From contig JAJPHP010000060.1 of the NCBI GenBank assembly GCA_021325255.1, forward strand, positions 68,533 through 132,532: a stretch of 64,000 nt of DNA. Direction: 5' to 3'. The position numbers were made by a program, and so were the translations under genes. The stretch comes from Nitrososphaerota archaeon. Its GTDB lineage: Archaea > Thermoproteota > Nitrososphaeria > Nitrososphaerales > CADDZS01. The notes beneath the pieces were generated by a model that saw only the letters and a list, made by a program, of their open reading frames with translations, did no database searches and was not told the origin of the DNA. Positions 8,311-17,405 of this stretch are shown one piece after another. Position 1 is the first letter of the stretch, and the number at the start of each line of letters is the position of its first letter.

Positions 8311-9201
8311 ATGGTGGACAGAAACGCAATCATCGGCCTGGACTTTCTTGTTATAGGAGGTGTCGTCTCTGCGCTCGGGTATACTGTGGCCCAAAGCGTT
8401 CCAATTGCCTCCTTTGGTTTCGCGCTTGCTCTAATCGGAGCACTACTTTTTCTTATTGTGCCGGAGTCGGTTCCCCACGACGCTTACTCGTCCATGCTCA
8501 AAGATGCGATCTCCAACGTTGAGCTGATTCTTGAAGAATCTGGTCTTAGAAGTAAGGCGTGGTTCGTGCTTGTCGAAGCGGAGGGAAAGAGGAAGAACGG
8601 AAAGGAAACAGGGAGAAGAGCAGATGTTAGGGCATTCGTTCCCTTTGAAACAGCGACATCTGTGATCAGCAGTAAGAAAAAGGAAGAGGAAGAAAGCGGA
8701 ACAAAGTCCAGAGCTCTTACGATGCTACTCGATGAAGAGTCCGCCAGGATCCCTAGAAGATTCATTACAAGCTTTGGAACGACAAGCGGGCTACTTTTGA
8801 TTCCACCCGGTTCCGAGATTGCAAGAATTGCAGGCGTGATCCCGGGCGGAGACATCGAGGAGGCGCTGAGCTCGGTCCTGGTGGAATTTTCAGATCTGTG
8901 CACGTCGGTCTTGGCAATCGAGGATGTGGATAAGACTCGTACCATGCCGTCCGGCGATGCAAATGAAGTGAAGTCGATCGAAATCAAGATTTCAATCAAG
9001 GGGGCAAGGCTCCTGTCAGAATCGCCTTACTTCAACGCGTGCCTGGGCTCTCCACTCAGCTGCATTTCAGCGTGCGTGGTAGCGATCTTGAAGCAGGCTC
9101 AAGTAACCATAACGGACGAAAAGATTGATGGTTCCTTGATCAGGTTGACACTTGAAGCCATTTCTCCTAAGCAACGAAGTATGGAAGAGGAGGAGCTCTG
9201 A
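8311..9201 (+). CDS. Membrane protein with two N-terminal helices and large cytoplasmic domain, unknown function
   Basis: 296 aa. Two transmembrane helices near the N-terminus (LDFLVIGGVVSALGYTVA; FALALIGALLFLIVP) are followed by about 230 residues of soluble alpha/beta protein. A conserved-looking segment SMLKDAISNVELILEESGLR starts the soluble part, and a short charged linker (KKKEEEESG) divides it. The last part (SPYFNACLGSPLSCISACVV) is Cys-containing. ATG at 8311. The gene lies in the DUF1616-MoxR-DUF58 cluster; archaeal relatives of this cluster often contain such a protein, but I cannot name the family. Confidence 0.65.
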   Translation: MVDRNAIIGLDFLVIGGVVSALGYTVAQSVPIASFGFALALIGALLFLIVPESVPHDAYSSMLKDAISNVELILEESGLRSKAWFVLVEAEGKRKNGKETGRRADVRAFVPFETATSVISSKKKEEEESGTKSRALTMLLDEESARIPRRFITSFGTTSGLLLIPPGSEIARIAGVIPGGDIEEALSSVLVEFSDLCTSVLAIEDVDKTRTMPSGDANEVKSIEIKISIKGARLLSESPYFNACLGSPLSCISACVVAILKQAQVTITDEKIDGSLIRLTLEAISPKQRSMEEEEL

Positions 9202-9214
9202 TCGGTCCCAACGT

Positions 9215-9460
9215 ATGATGGATTCAAGACAGCGTTTTGTCATAATCTTCGCCTCCGTTGCGATGATTGCTTTTGTGACGCTTGCGTTTCTAAACAGCAA
9301 CCAGATGGGCCTTTTTGTAAGCTCGTACGCAATAATCTACTTCGCTCTGAGGTTGCTGTTCAACCCCAGGATGCGCCTCAGACTAGACGTCCTTGGAATC
9401 GTGCTTCTCGTATTGTTCGTGTACTACGTCGCGCAGCAGGTAGCTCTAATCCTAGCCTGA
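9215..9460 (+). CDS. Small membrane protein, 81 aa, in MoxR cluster
   Basis: ATG at 9215 is chosen over an upstream frame that overlaps the preceding gene. The product is about 80 residues with three hydrophobic segments (FVIIFASVAMIAFVTLAFL; GLFVSSYAIIYFALRLLF; LDVLGIVLLVLFVYYVAQQV). It lies between the 296-aa membrane protein and the MoxR ATPase on the same strand. No family recognised. Confidence 0.6.
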   Translation: MMDSRQRFVIIFASVAMIAFVTLAFLNSNQMGLFVSSYAIIYFALRLLFNPRMRLRLDVLGIVLLVLFVYYVAQQVALILA

Positions 9461-9612
9461 CAACGACCACATGAAGAAAAAGGCGATGGGCCCTCGTGTT
9501 TCTGCCTACAACTTTGTGAAATGTAACACATAACAATGCGACTCCAACAAGAAAAGCGATCGAAGGAAAAGAAGCCTGCAGAGGAATAATAGGAGAATGT
9601 GACGTACAGTTC

Positions 9613-10554
9613 TTGGAATATGCAAATCTTGGCGACAGGTTCGTCGATGAAATTTCAAAGTGCGTTGTAGGTCGGAAGGAAATCATCCGACTGATGCTCG
9701 TATCGCTGCTGAGTCAGGGGCACATCCTCCTCGAGGGCGACCCGGGACTAGGCAAGACAACCCTTGCGAGAGCATTTGCCCAGACAATTGGAGGCGATTT
9801 CAAAAGGATACAAATGACTCCAGACACGCTCCCTGCAGACATCTTGGGAACTTTTGTCTTCAATCAACAGTCAGGTGCTTTCGAGCTTCACGCTGGTCCG
9901 ATCTTCGGGAACATCATTCTTGTCGATGAATTGAACAGAGCCACTCCAAAGGCCCAGTCGGCGCTTCTTGAATCGATGCAGGAGCGACAGGTGAGTTTCG
10001 AGGGTAAAACGAGAGCCCTAAACGAACCATTCATGGTCATCGCGACTCAGGTGCGCTTTGGGTCCGCGGGCACGTATCCCCTTAGTGACGTGCAATCCGA
10101 TAGGTTTGCCTTCTCAATCTTACTGGACTTTCCACCCGCTCAGGAGGAGCTCGAGATTCTTTCGAGGATAGACGAAATCCAATCGCAGAGTTGCGCTGCT
10201 ATCACTTCGCTAAAGGAGATCTCTTCAATTTCAGAGACAATCAAAGAGGTCTTCGTCTCAAATTCAATCAAAGAATACATCGTAGCTTTGAGCAACTACC
10301 TCAGAACTTCTGACCTGCTTAAAATCCGTCCCAGCCCAAGAGCCTCCATATCCCTCCACAAGGGGGCCAGGTCGCTTGCCTTTCTCGACGGTCGAGATCA
10401 CGTGATACCGGACGATGTCAAGTTTCTTGCCCAATACGTCTTCGGGCACAGGGTTGTCCTAACCCCAGAAGCGATTGACCAAGAACTTTCCACTTCAAAG
10501 ATAGTATCGCAGATGCTTGATCAGGTTGCCGTCCCACGAGAGTACAATCGATAA
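9613..10554 (+). CDS. MoxR-family AAA+ ATPase
   Basis: 313 aa starting with TTG (MEYANLGDRF). Walker A GDPGLGKTT (42-50), Walker B IILVDELNRA (101-110), and the MoxR fingerprint LLESMQERQVSFEG (118-131) and GTYPL...SDRFAF. C-terminal lid domain contains SPRASISLHKGARSLAFLDG. In most MoxR proteins the sensor-1 strand reads ATQNP; here it is ATQVRFGSA (144-152), lacking the Asn. MoxR ATPases act as chaperones assembling or activating metalloenzymes or surface complexes, usually with a DUF58 or VWA partner, which is exactly the next gene. Likely role: ATP-driven maturation of the neighbouring surface proteins. Confidence 0.92.
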   Translation: MEYANLGDRFVDEISKCVVGRKEIIRLMLVSLLSQGHILLEGDPGLGKTTLARAFAQTIGGDFKRIQMTPDTLPADILGTFVFNQQSGAFELHAGPIFGNIILVDELNRATPKAQSALLESMQERQVSFEGKTRALNEPFMVIATQVRFGSAGTYPLSDVQSDRFAFSILLDFPPAQEELEILSRIDEIQSQSCAAITSLKEISSISETIKEVFVSNSIKEYIVALSNYLRTSDLLKIRPSPRASISLHKGARSLAFLDGRDHVIPDDVKFLAQYVFGHRVVLTPEAIDQELSTSKIVSQMLDQVAVPREYNR

Positions 10555-10641
10555 ACATGTGCACACCACGCTCCTCCTCCGTCTTCTTTTGACTTGGCTT
10601 AACAATGGGAACACGCCTGATATTTGTGGCGCAATGAGACG

Positions 10642-12117
10642 ATGAAGAAAAAGAGGGCCATTATTCCTACCCGCAATGGAAGAGCCTCCGTCGCAATATC
10701 CATTGCGCTGGCAATCGCGACCATTTTGTTTAGGGATCCGATAATTGCGACTGTGTTGATAGTCGCCCTGTCCCTCGTCCTGGCAGAGCTGATATGGGTC
10801 TTGCTGATCATGAACCACCCTTCTCGCTGGCTTTCAATTGAAAACGTAGAAGATCAACGAAAATCCACAAAAGTCTCAGCCGGAATCTCAAAATCGCTTT
10901 ATGCCGATAGGGCAATCACTGATCAATTGCTGCTCTCGTCTAATCGGGGAAGCATCACGAAGAGGGTCTTCTCTGTAACCACAGAAGTTGATTTCCTCAA
11001 ACTCGAAATCCAAAAAGGCGTCCAAGACGCCCAAAAGCTGAGACTTGACGCACGTTTCTTGTCTCCATTCGCCGGCCGTTATATTGCAAAGGAGGTCAAG
11101 GTGTGGACCCTCGGTCCGTTGAGTCTTTTCGAGTTTGCTGCGACTATCCCGGCATCATTCTCCTACAAGGTGTATCCTAGGATTTCTGAGGCAGCTCTTA
11201 CTAGCGCGAGAATTCTTTCAAAGGGAGGAAGAGGAGTCGGCGAAGCCGCGATCGATTTCCCAGGACCGGGGACGGAATTCCACGACCTGAGGAACTACCA
11301 GAGCGGAGACGATTTTCGCCAGATAAATTGGAAGGCGACAGCTAGGCGCGGGAAGCTGATGGTGGTCGAACGCGCGAGGGAAGTTGGAGCGTCATGCATG
11401 CTGGTACTTGAGGCGTCCGCCATGTACCATTCCGACAGAGATCGGCTCGCTTCGTCATTTCTTCAAATCGCAAACGTTCTCTCAAGGGAGGGGATAAGGT
11501 TCGGCGTCATGGTGCATCAGAAGGGGATGGTCAAGTCCTTGAAAGGGATCAATGACAAACCTAACGACGCACTCGAGTTTGCACTTCGCAACGCCATTGA
11601 GTTTGCGCATCTGAAGGAAGACGAAGTGCCAGGAGAGCTTCTTACGGCCGTCGCCAGTCCAACATTGAAAAAACTCAGGGACATGCTCCGCTCAAGAGAC
11701 CTAGATGTGCTCTCAAAGATCGAGGAAAGCGGCTACTTCAGTACCGTTAATGCTCCCAGAGAGCTCGAGGCATTCCAAATCCTCGAGGACCTGCTAAGGT
11801 ATGATAGAGACGAGAGCGGCAACCCCCGCCCGCCACCGACATCGATTCTGTACGTGAGTGGGATCTTGGGTTCGATCACTCCCCTCATTGAATTTGCATC
11901 CAAGGCTAGAAGAAACTATGCATGCGAGTTCGTCGTAATCAATCCAACCCGGCCGTGGGTCTCCGCAAGAGACGAGCAATCCGCAATCAGCGCATACAAA
12001 GCGTATTCCAAAAATCTTCATGCGTTACTTTCTGCGCAGATAGAATACCGCGTGGGGGATCCCTTCAATGTGTCGGAGAGCGTCCTATCGTCTTTTCCTA
12101 GTCAGCAACTCTCCTGA
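10642..12117 (+). CDS. DUF58 domain protein, MoxR partner
   Basis: ATG at 10642 is preferred to a TTG six codons upstream. The 491-aa protein has two N-terminal transmembrane helices (about 14-58), a beta-rich region, and the DUF58 core: GPGTEFHDLRNYQSGDD followed by FRQINWKATARRGKLMVVE (about 209-243), the most conserved motif of the family. Downstream residues form a von Willebrand-A-like domain (ASCMLVLEASAMYHSDRD) without an obvious complete MIDAS. DUF58 and MoxR occur together widely. It closes the cluster that begins at 6522. Role inferred: membrane adaptor for the MoxR ATPase. Confidence 0.88.
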   Translation: MKKKRAIIPTRNGRASVAISIALAIATILFRDPIIATVLIVALSLVLAELIWVLLIMNHPSRWLSIENVEDQRKSTKVSAGISKSLYADRAITDQLLLSSNRGSITKRVFSVTTEVDFLKLEIQKGVQDAQKLRLDARFLSPFAGRYIAKEVKVWTLGPLSLFEFAATIPASFSYKVYPRISEAALTSARILSKGGRGVGEAAIDFPGPGTEFHDLRNYQSGDDFRQINWKATARRGKLMVVERAREVGASCMLVLEASAMYHSDRDRLASSFLQIANVLSREGIRFGVMVHQKGMVKSLKGINDKPNDALEFALRNAIEFAHLKEDEVPGELLTAVASPTLKKLRDMLRSRDLDVLSKIEESGYFSTVNAPRELEAFQILEDLLRYDRDESGNPRPPPTSILYVSGILGSITPLIEFASKARRNYACEFVVINPTRPWVSARDEQSAISAYKAYSKNLHALLSAQIEYRVGDPFNVSESVLSSFPSQQLS

Positions 12118-12173
12118 CAATTTTATATGAGCCGCTGACTGGGACACCTCTCGCTGGGAATAGCCACCAGAGC

Positions 12174-12728
12174 ATGACCGACCAGGCCGGCGGAGAGCGA
12201 CCCATTCCATATTACTTCCTAGACCCTGAGGAAGTGAAATTTTTCAAAGCGCTGTGCGATCTGATTGTCCCTGACTCGAGGGACGGCAAAGAGTTCGAGC
12301 CCGGCGCAACCGCCGTGGGCGCAGTGAATTACATCGACTCTACACTCTGCGAGTTCCCCGCCCAGGTTCAAGGTTACTTCAGGTCGGCGGTAAAGCTGGT
12401 CGACGAGGAATCGAGGCGCAAGTTTTCGTCGCCCTTTTCAAATCTTGTCGATTCTGACAAGAGCATTATTCTGAGAGAGCTCTACCTTGACCCTAAGACC
12501 AGGGAGAGAATGCTGGATCTCAGGTCGCTCGTCCTGGAGGGGTTCTACTCCGATTACCACGACCCGTGGTACAAGGGAACGACGCCATGGGAGTTTGTTG
12601 GATTTCAGGGCAAGAGAATCTCTGATTTGAAGAAGGACTGGAGTTTTCTCAAGGTCTGGAGAGAGTGGAACGCTAAAGGAGAGCGAAGCTTCAAAAACCT
12701 CTCGGAGACAAATGAGAAAGAAAAATGA
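12174..12728 (+). CDS. Gluconate 2-dehydrogenase subunit 3 family protein (small subunit of GMC dehydrogenase)
   Basis: 184 aa with YFLDPEEVKFFKALCDLIVP near the N-terminus and AVGAVNYIDSTL, followed by a C-terminal region with GFYSDYHDPWYKGTTPWEFVG, all features of the gluconate 2-dehydrogenase subunit 3 family. In bacteria this subunit binds the FAD-containing GMC subunit and is often exported with it by Tat; no twin-arginine signal is seen here. A TATA-like TTTTATATG lies at about 12120, roughly 50 nt upstream. The stop overlaps an ATG (ATGA at 12725) that is out of frame with the GMC gene following it. Confidence 0.85.
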   Translation: MTDQAGGERPIPYYFLDPEEVKFFKALCDLIVPDSRDGKEFEPGATAVGAVNYIDSTLCEFPAQVQGYFRSAVKLVDEESRRKFSSPFSNLVDSDKSIILRELYLDPKTRERMLDLRSLVLEGFYSDYHDPWYKGTTPWEFVGFQGKRISDLKKDWSFLKVWREWNAKGERSFKNLSETNEKEK

Positions 12729-12777
12729 CCTTAGCCCACCGCTGATCTAGGCACACAAGGAGAAAGGAAAGGAGGTT

Positions 12778-14286
12778 TTCAATTTCAAGACGCCACAGGA
12801 CTATGATGCGATCATAATAGGTTCGGGAGCGGGCGGCGGACCGATTGCCTGGCAGCTCACCGAGGCGGGACGGAAGGTCGCGATTATAGAGGCCGGTGGT
12901 TTCTATACAACGAATGACTTTAACAGGTTCGAGCTCTTGGCGCTTAGGAGGCTATGGTGGAAGCCTCGATGGACTTCAAATTACGAGTTAGGGCGCGACA
13001 ACGATGAAGAGATAGGACTAGGCATGGGCCGCTGCGTCGGAGGCTCAACCACGATCTTCACAGCGGTTGCTCACCGAGCTCCATCCTGGAACTACCGAGA
13101 GTGGTTCGAGGCAACCGGAGTGAGAAGCAGCAGGAGCGGTGGTGAACCACTTTCCGAGGAGGATCTCGTCCCATATTATGAACAGGTTGAGAAGGACACG
13201 GGTGTGAGGAGATACACAGAGTGGGATGAGGGTCTCAAGAAGATAGATCAGGGATTTCGGAAGCTCGGTCACCCCTTCACGCCTGTCAACGCATACATCA
13301 GCAGACAGTGCGACCAGTCGGGCTGCCTCTTCGGATGTCCCACCGAGGCAAAGAAGGGGACTCTCGTCACGTACGTAATTCCCTCCATACTTAACGGAGC
13401 CGAGATTTTTTACAATTCCACAGTGACGAAGATTCTCTTCGAAAAACCCGCCTCAAACAATGAAAGACCTAGGGCATATGGCGTGGAACTCGTTTCCTCG
13501 GACACGGGCAGCGCAAAGCGGCTGACTTCAAAAGTGGTAATCGTGGCAGCGGGAGCCTTGAACACGCCTTTCCTCCTTCTCGACTCAGGGATCAAGGAGG
13601 TCGCCGATCACTCGAAATCGTCCGAGCAGGTTGGACGCAACTTTGGCGTAAACACCGCGGCGATGGTCTTCGGCAAGTTCGACGAGGTGCTCAACGATTG
13701 GATCCTCCACCCGCTCTCGGGGCACATGGACGAGTTCGCAAGGAAAGAGAAGGGAGGCTTCCTTCTCGAGGCCTCGGAAGTCATGGAGGGGCCGCTGAGT
13801 TTCTCCGAGCTGATTACCGACGAGGAGGGGATTCCTCTGTGGGGTGCAATGCAAAAGAGCGTCATGAAAGACTATGGAAAATTTGCAGGCATCTTCATCA
13901 ACATCCACGACGCAAACAACGGGAGGATCTTCAGGGACCCTGAGACCGGCCAGGAAAAGTTTCACAAGCCCGTGACAGGCGAGGATAAGGCAAAGTTTAG
14001 GGCAGCGAGGGCTCTCTGCAGGGAAGGGCTATACGCTGCGGGCGCGAGGGAGACCTTCGGTTCCCTCTACGTCAGTCACCATGTACAGGGCTCTTGCAGG
14101 ATGGGCGAGGACACGTCTAAATCCGTGGTTAACTCTTCGTGCGAGTCACATGACATCGACAATCTTTACATCGTCGACGGGAGCATAATCCCCTCGGTCG
14201 TCGATGCCAACCCCTCCCTGACCATTATGGCATTTTCCAAGAGGCTGGGGGCACACTTGCTCTCTAATTTATTTATCAAAAACTAG
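12778..14286 (+). CDS. GMC-family FAD dehydrogenase (gluconate/sorbitol dehydrogenase type); start codon unclear
   Basis: The FAD-binding Rossmann motif AIIIGSGAGGGPIA lies about residues 11-24 of an open frame that runs to 14286 (about 500 aa). It also contains AIIEAGGFY, GRCVGGSTTIF, a Cys-rich CDQSGCLFGCP segment, and the C-terminal GMC block HHVQGSCRMG and VVDANPSLTIMAFSKR. The Cys-rich segment is typical of the gluconate/2-keto-gluconate dehydrogenase branch. No ATG, GTG or TTG exists in frame between the upstream TAG (about 12748) and the Rossmann motif; the first TTG (12937) would remove FAD binding. A strong AAAGGAGG lies just upstream of 12778. Either a rare start codon is used or a base is wrong. 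Substrate is probably a sugar acid or polyol; no cytochrome subunit is nearby. Confidence 0.82.
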   Translation, partial: FNFKTPQDYDAIIIGSGAGGGPIAWQLTEAGRKVAIIEAGGFYTTNDFNRFELLALRRLWWKPRWTSNYELGRDNDEEIGLGMGRCVGGSTTIFTAVAHRAPSWNYREWFEATGVRSSRSGGEPLSEEDLVPYYEQVEKDTGVRRYTEWDEGLKKIDQGFRKLGHPFTPVNAYISRQCDQSGCLFGCPTEAKKGTLVTYVIPSILNGAEIFYNSTVTKILFEKPASNNERPRAYGVELVSSDTGSAKRLTSKVVIVAAGALNTPFLLLDSGIKEVADHSKSSEQVGRNFGVNTAAMVFGKFDEVLNDWILHPLSGHMDEFARKEKGGFLLEASEVMEGPLSFSELITDEEGIPLWGAMQKSVMKDYGKFAGIFINIHDANNGRIFRDPETGQEKFHKPVTGEDKAKFRAARALCREGLYAAGARETFGSLYVSHHVQGSCRMGEDTSKSVVNSSCESHDIDNLYIVDGSIIPSVVDANPSLTIMAFSKRLGAHLLSNLFIKN

Positions 14287-14729
14287 ATTGCAAATACTAC
14301 TCACCGCACTAGAATTGAGAATTGTTCGACATTTGCAGAATTGGACGCCGAGGTTTTACTTACGTTAAATAGCAGAGTTACTTCATGGTCGATTCTGACG
14401 ATCCAAGCCATGAGAAATATCGGTAACGAAATTCTGAAGATAAGGATTCGCCGGAGAAAACAACGTAAAGTCTACAATGGTTTTGATGCCGCCTTTTACG
14501 GCTTTCAAAGTTGAACATTCTCAACGCGCCCCGACATCAGAAGAGTAAATCTGCAGGCAATATTTGGCCGTGCGCTCTAGGGCAATTATACTCAACGCAA
14601 TCGTCTTGTCCCAAAATAGCGCACAAATCTCCTGCTTACAAATTAACTCCCAAGGTCGCAAGAATCCATCAGTGATCTTGAGAATTTAGCGAGAACGATC
14701 AAGCCAGCGGGCAGAAGCAGAAGAATAGG
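14287..14729. other. Intergenic region, nothing recognised
   Basis: About 440 nt, AT-richer than neighbours. Only very short frames (for example a 13-codon frame at about 14383) are present. A TATA-like CGTTAAATAG lies near 14363 but no gene follows it closely. Confidence 0.35.
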
Positions 14730-15293
14730 TGGAAGAATATCTTTGCCTACGCTAGTCTCCGCATTTCAATCGCTTTCACGATCATCGCCCTGATCGGCGT
14801 GCTCTCTTACCTACTTCGCACACCCTTCCTCTTCCCCTCAATAGGCCCCACGTTGATAGCTTTCATTCACAACCCCAAGAAGAGCCAGAACAACCCGCTC
14901 TCGATAGTTCTCGGGCACGCCTTCGGGGCGTCCGTGGCCGTAGCTATGCTCTTCCTCTTTGGGCTGTACGGGCTCCCATCAACTCTCCAAGCGGGATTCA
15001 CACCAACGAGGATAATCGCCGTGTCACTCGCCATGGGCATCACCTCGATATTCGAAGAGGGCACTCCATTCTTCCACCCTCCAGCTGGCGCAACGACCCT
15101 CGTAATCTCCCTAGGCCTGATGCAAACTCCGCCGCAGCTTGTGGGTATCGCTGGCGGCGTCGCTCTCATAGCACTTGCCGCCCTGCTCTATAGGCGATTT
15201 GTCAAACTCCACCCGAGAGTCTCTTTGTTCAAAGTTCAGCCCGCGGCGGAAAAGGGCATTGCGGCTCCGTTTTCAGCGAAAGAATGTCGGTAG
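14730..15293 (+). CDS. HPP-family integral membrane protein; start codon unclear
   Basis: The frame encodes an N-terminal helix (SLRISIAFTIIALIGVLSYL), then FLFPSIGPTLIAFIHNPKKS, LGHAFGASVAVAMLFLFGLY, and HPPAGATTLVISLGLM followed by VGIAGGVALIALAALLY. The HPP motif (HPPAG) and FPSIGPT are the family signature; bacterial and plastid members act in nitrite or anion transport. The first membrane helix precedes GTG 14799, the first canonical start; no ATG, GTG or TTG lies in the open frame between the upstream TGA and 14799. As in the GMC gene, the true start is unresolved. AGGTGG at 14726-14732 could be a ribosome binding site. Confidence 0.78.
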   Translation, partial: WKNIFAYASLRISIAFTIIALIGVLSYLLRTPFLFPSIGPTLIAFIHNPKKSQNNPLSIVLGHAFGASVAVAMLFLFGLYGLPSTLQAGFTPTRIIAVSLAMGITSIFEEGTPFFHPPAGATTLVISLGLMQTPPQLVGIAGGVALIALAALLYRRFVKLHPRVSLFKVQPAAEKGIAAPFSAKECR

Positions 15294-15435
15294 CGAGAAG
15301 TCAGTTTTCACGAGTTCGCATTGTTTCTCTTTGCTACAACCTGCAGAGCTAAGATCCTATTCTCGCAGACTCTTTAGGTCGGAAATAAACTCCAAAAAAA
15401 GAGATGGGGGTGTATTCTTACAAGCCCCAAAAAAT

Positions 15436-15720
15436 TCAACCAATAGAGTGAAAATGCCTTCGTCCTCCCGGCGGAATCAGCGGTTGAACAGGTATTTTTT
15501 GTTGTCTTGCCAAGAGCCCCTCCACTATTTCGTTGAGGCGCAGGTACATCCCCCACTTGTCTGCCGCGGTCTTTGGCGGGTCTACTTCCATGATCCCCAT
15601 CCAGTTGTCGAGTTCGTCGAAACTGTGGATCGTACTCAACCTTCTTGACTTCTTGTTGCCGCTACTCTTTGAGGGAACTTGAGGAATCACTAACAAGACA
15701 TCTCGGTTTATTCTAATCAA
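15436..15720 (-). CDS. Hypothetical protein, 94 aa
   Basis: TTG start at 15720. The middle reads as genuine protein: HSFDELDNWMGIMEVDPPKT then AADKWGMYLRLNEIVEGLLA, mostly helical and amphipathic, with a basic first third and a Pro/His C-terminal tail. Its composition contrasts with the low-complexity shadows around it. No family recognised. Confidence 0.5.
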   Translation of the reverse strand: MIRINRDVLLVIPQVPSKSSGNKKSRRLSTIHSFDELDNWMGIMEVDPPKTAADKWGMYLRLNEIVEGLLARQQKIPVQPLIPPGGRRHFHSIG

Positions 15721-16421
15721 AAAGTGCTATGACTTTCGGCTGTCCGCACAAGCGTCGTCATGTGCAATATTCAAACTACTTATTCAGAAAATGTTCACAA
15801 TTTCGTCGATCAAACTTTGCCGAAGAAAGACCCGCAAACCTGAGCATACGCTTGCATTCAAAAAAAAGCGCGTTACAAGCCAACATGAGATGATATCTTG
15901 ACTAGTGCGCCCTTTAACCTAATTCTCCATTTCTACCTTATTATCATTCGAGTTCACCTGTGACAGAGAGAGAAATGAGTCTCCGTGAGCGAGAAAAGGG
16001 AGAGGAGGGAAAGCGGGAGCGAATAATGAACAGGGCCATGTGAGAAAAGCCCAAGAAAAGCTGTTTGCCATGCCAGTCTTTTTACTTCCCCTAATGCGAC
16101 CTGTCTTACTCCCGCTATCTTTCTCTCGATGTCCCCCTCTCATGTATGCCCAATTCTCCTCTTCTCGAGTGCGGATTTCCGCCTCGGAGAGGATGCAGAT
16201 TACAAACTCTATTACTCTCGCTTAAAATGATAAGGAAGAAGGCATACCAAGCTAGAATTCATAGCCTAAGGGTAAGCGTGCCAAAAACAGAGTATTGACG
16301 TAATAGAACGCCCTATTTTTAGACTTTGAATCGGAATTTCTGATCTAAACTATTCTCTGATTGCTTTTGACATTAGTTTTCGTCGAGTTCACTTTGCGAA
16401 CTTTCGCTCGCAGCTTCCAAA
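15721..16421. other. Intergenic region with purine-rich strand, no clear gene
   Basis: About 700 nt. Overlapping frames at 15919-16143 (minus) and 16040-16225 (plus) are mutually antisense, low-complexity and unconvincing. AT-rich stretches at 16305-16380 may hold terminators for the gene at 16422. Confidence 0.3.
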
Positions 16422-17405
16422 TCAGCCGTGCGATACTCTGTTCGGATAGATTTCGTTGAGGAGGTCCTGGAGCAGCGTATAGGCGATGTTACCGCCGCTC
16501 AATATCAGAGCCACCCTCTCGCCAGGCTTTGGAACAAAGGCTCCCGAGAGGAGAGCAGCGACGGGCGCAGCCCCGGATGGCTCTATCAACAAGTGAGACT
16601 CGACGAGCAACGCCTTCACGGCCTCCCTCATCTCGGTGTCAGTGACTAGGACAACGTCCCTCACGTTCTGCTTGATTATCTCAAAGTCAAGTTTTCCTAT
16701 CGTCTGGCCGACGAGACCGTCCGCGATCGTCCTTGGTTCCTTGACCGTCACAAGCTCCCCCTTCTTCAAAGACTCGTAGAGAGACGGGACGCCGGTCGGC
16801 TCCACGCCGACAACCCTGCAGTTTGGGGCCATTGCCCTAACAGCCGTCGAAATACCCGATATGAGGCCGCCCCCTCCGACGGGGACGAGCACCGAGTCCA
16901 CTTTGAGAAGGTCTTCAACAATCTCAAGACCAATCGTGCCCTGCCCCGAGATCACCGACGGATCATCAAAAGGGTGTACGAAGAACAGCCCCTTCTCCTT
17001 TGAGAGCTCCCTAGCCTGGCTTATGATCGAGTCAGATGTCGGCCCACCCTCGACCACTTCGGCACCGTACAGCCGTATCATCTTCACCTTGTCGGGGTTT
17101 GCGTTCTTTGTCACAACGACTGTACACCTTACGTCGAGTCTTCTCGCGGCATAGGAGACGGAGAGCCCGTGGTTGCCCGAGGAGGCGGTGACCACTCCGG
17201 TCTGCCTGACTTGTTCAAGCTTTTCGAGAATGATGTTGAATGCGCCGCGTATCTTGAAGACGCCTGTAGGCTGGAAGGACTCGATCTTCAGAAAAATTTC
17301 TGCGCCGATCTTCTTGCTGAAGAACAGGCTGTGGTAGCACGGCGTCCTGAATACGTAACCACTTATCCTCTGCTTGGCGGAAAGTATGTCTGTGATGCTG
17401 ACCAT
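16422..17405 (-). CDS. PLP-dependent threonine/serine dehydratase (fold type II)
   Basis: 327 aa beginning at ATG 17405. The PLP lysine is in TGVFKIRGAFN (Lys51), the phosphate/substrate loop is TASSGNHGLS (about 77-86), and the phosphate-binding glycine loop is VPVGGGGLISG (about 173-183). VEPTG and LLIEPSGAAP complete the family pattern. It deaminates Thr or Ser to the 2-oxo acid plus ammonia; no C-terminal ACT regulatory domain is present, so it resembles catabolic dehydratase or serine racemase rather than the regulated biosynthetic enzyme. Length is normal. The upstream region contains an inverted repeat around a TATA-like sequence (17530-17553). Confidence 0.9.
   Translation of the reverse strand: MVSITDILSAKQRISGYVFRTPCYHSLFFSKKIGAEIFLKIESFQPTGVFKIRGAFNIILEKLEQVRQTGVVTASSGNHGLSVSYAARRLDVRCTVVVTKNANPDKVKMIRLYGAEVVEGGPTSDSIISQARELSKEKGLFFVHPFDDPSVISGQGTIGLEIVEDLLKVDSVLVPVGGGGLISGISTAVRAMAPNCRVVGVEPTGVPSLYESLKKGELVTVKEPRTIADGLVGQTIGKLDFEIIKQNVRDVVLVTDTEMREAVKALLVESHLLIEPSGAAPVAALLSGAFVPKPGERVALILSGGNIAYTLLQDLLNEIYPNRVSHG

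Noticed and set aside
8484..8999. 171-codon minus-strand frame
   Set aside because: Ser/Leu-rich antisense to the 296-aa membrane protein gene.
12725..12742. ATG overlapping the subunit-3 stop as start of the GMC gene
   Set aside because: It is in a different frame and ends at a TGA after six codons.
15919..16225. Opposing frames in the intergenic region
   Set aside because: Mutually antisense, low complexity, no start or promoter support.
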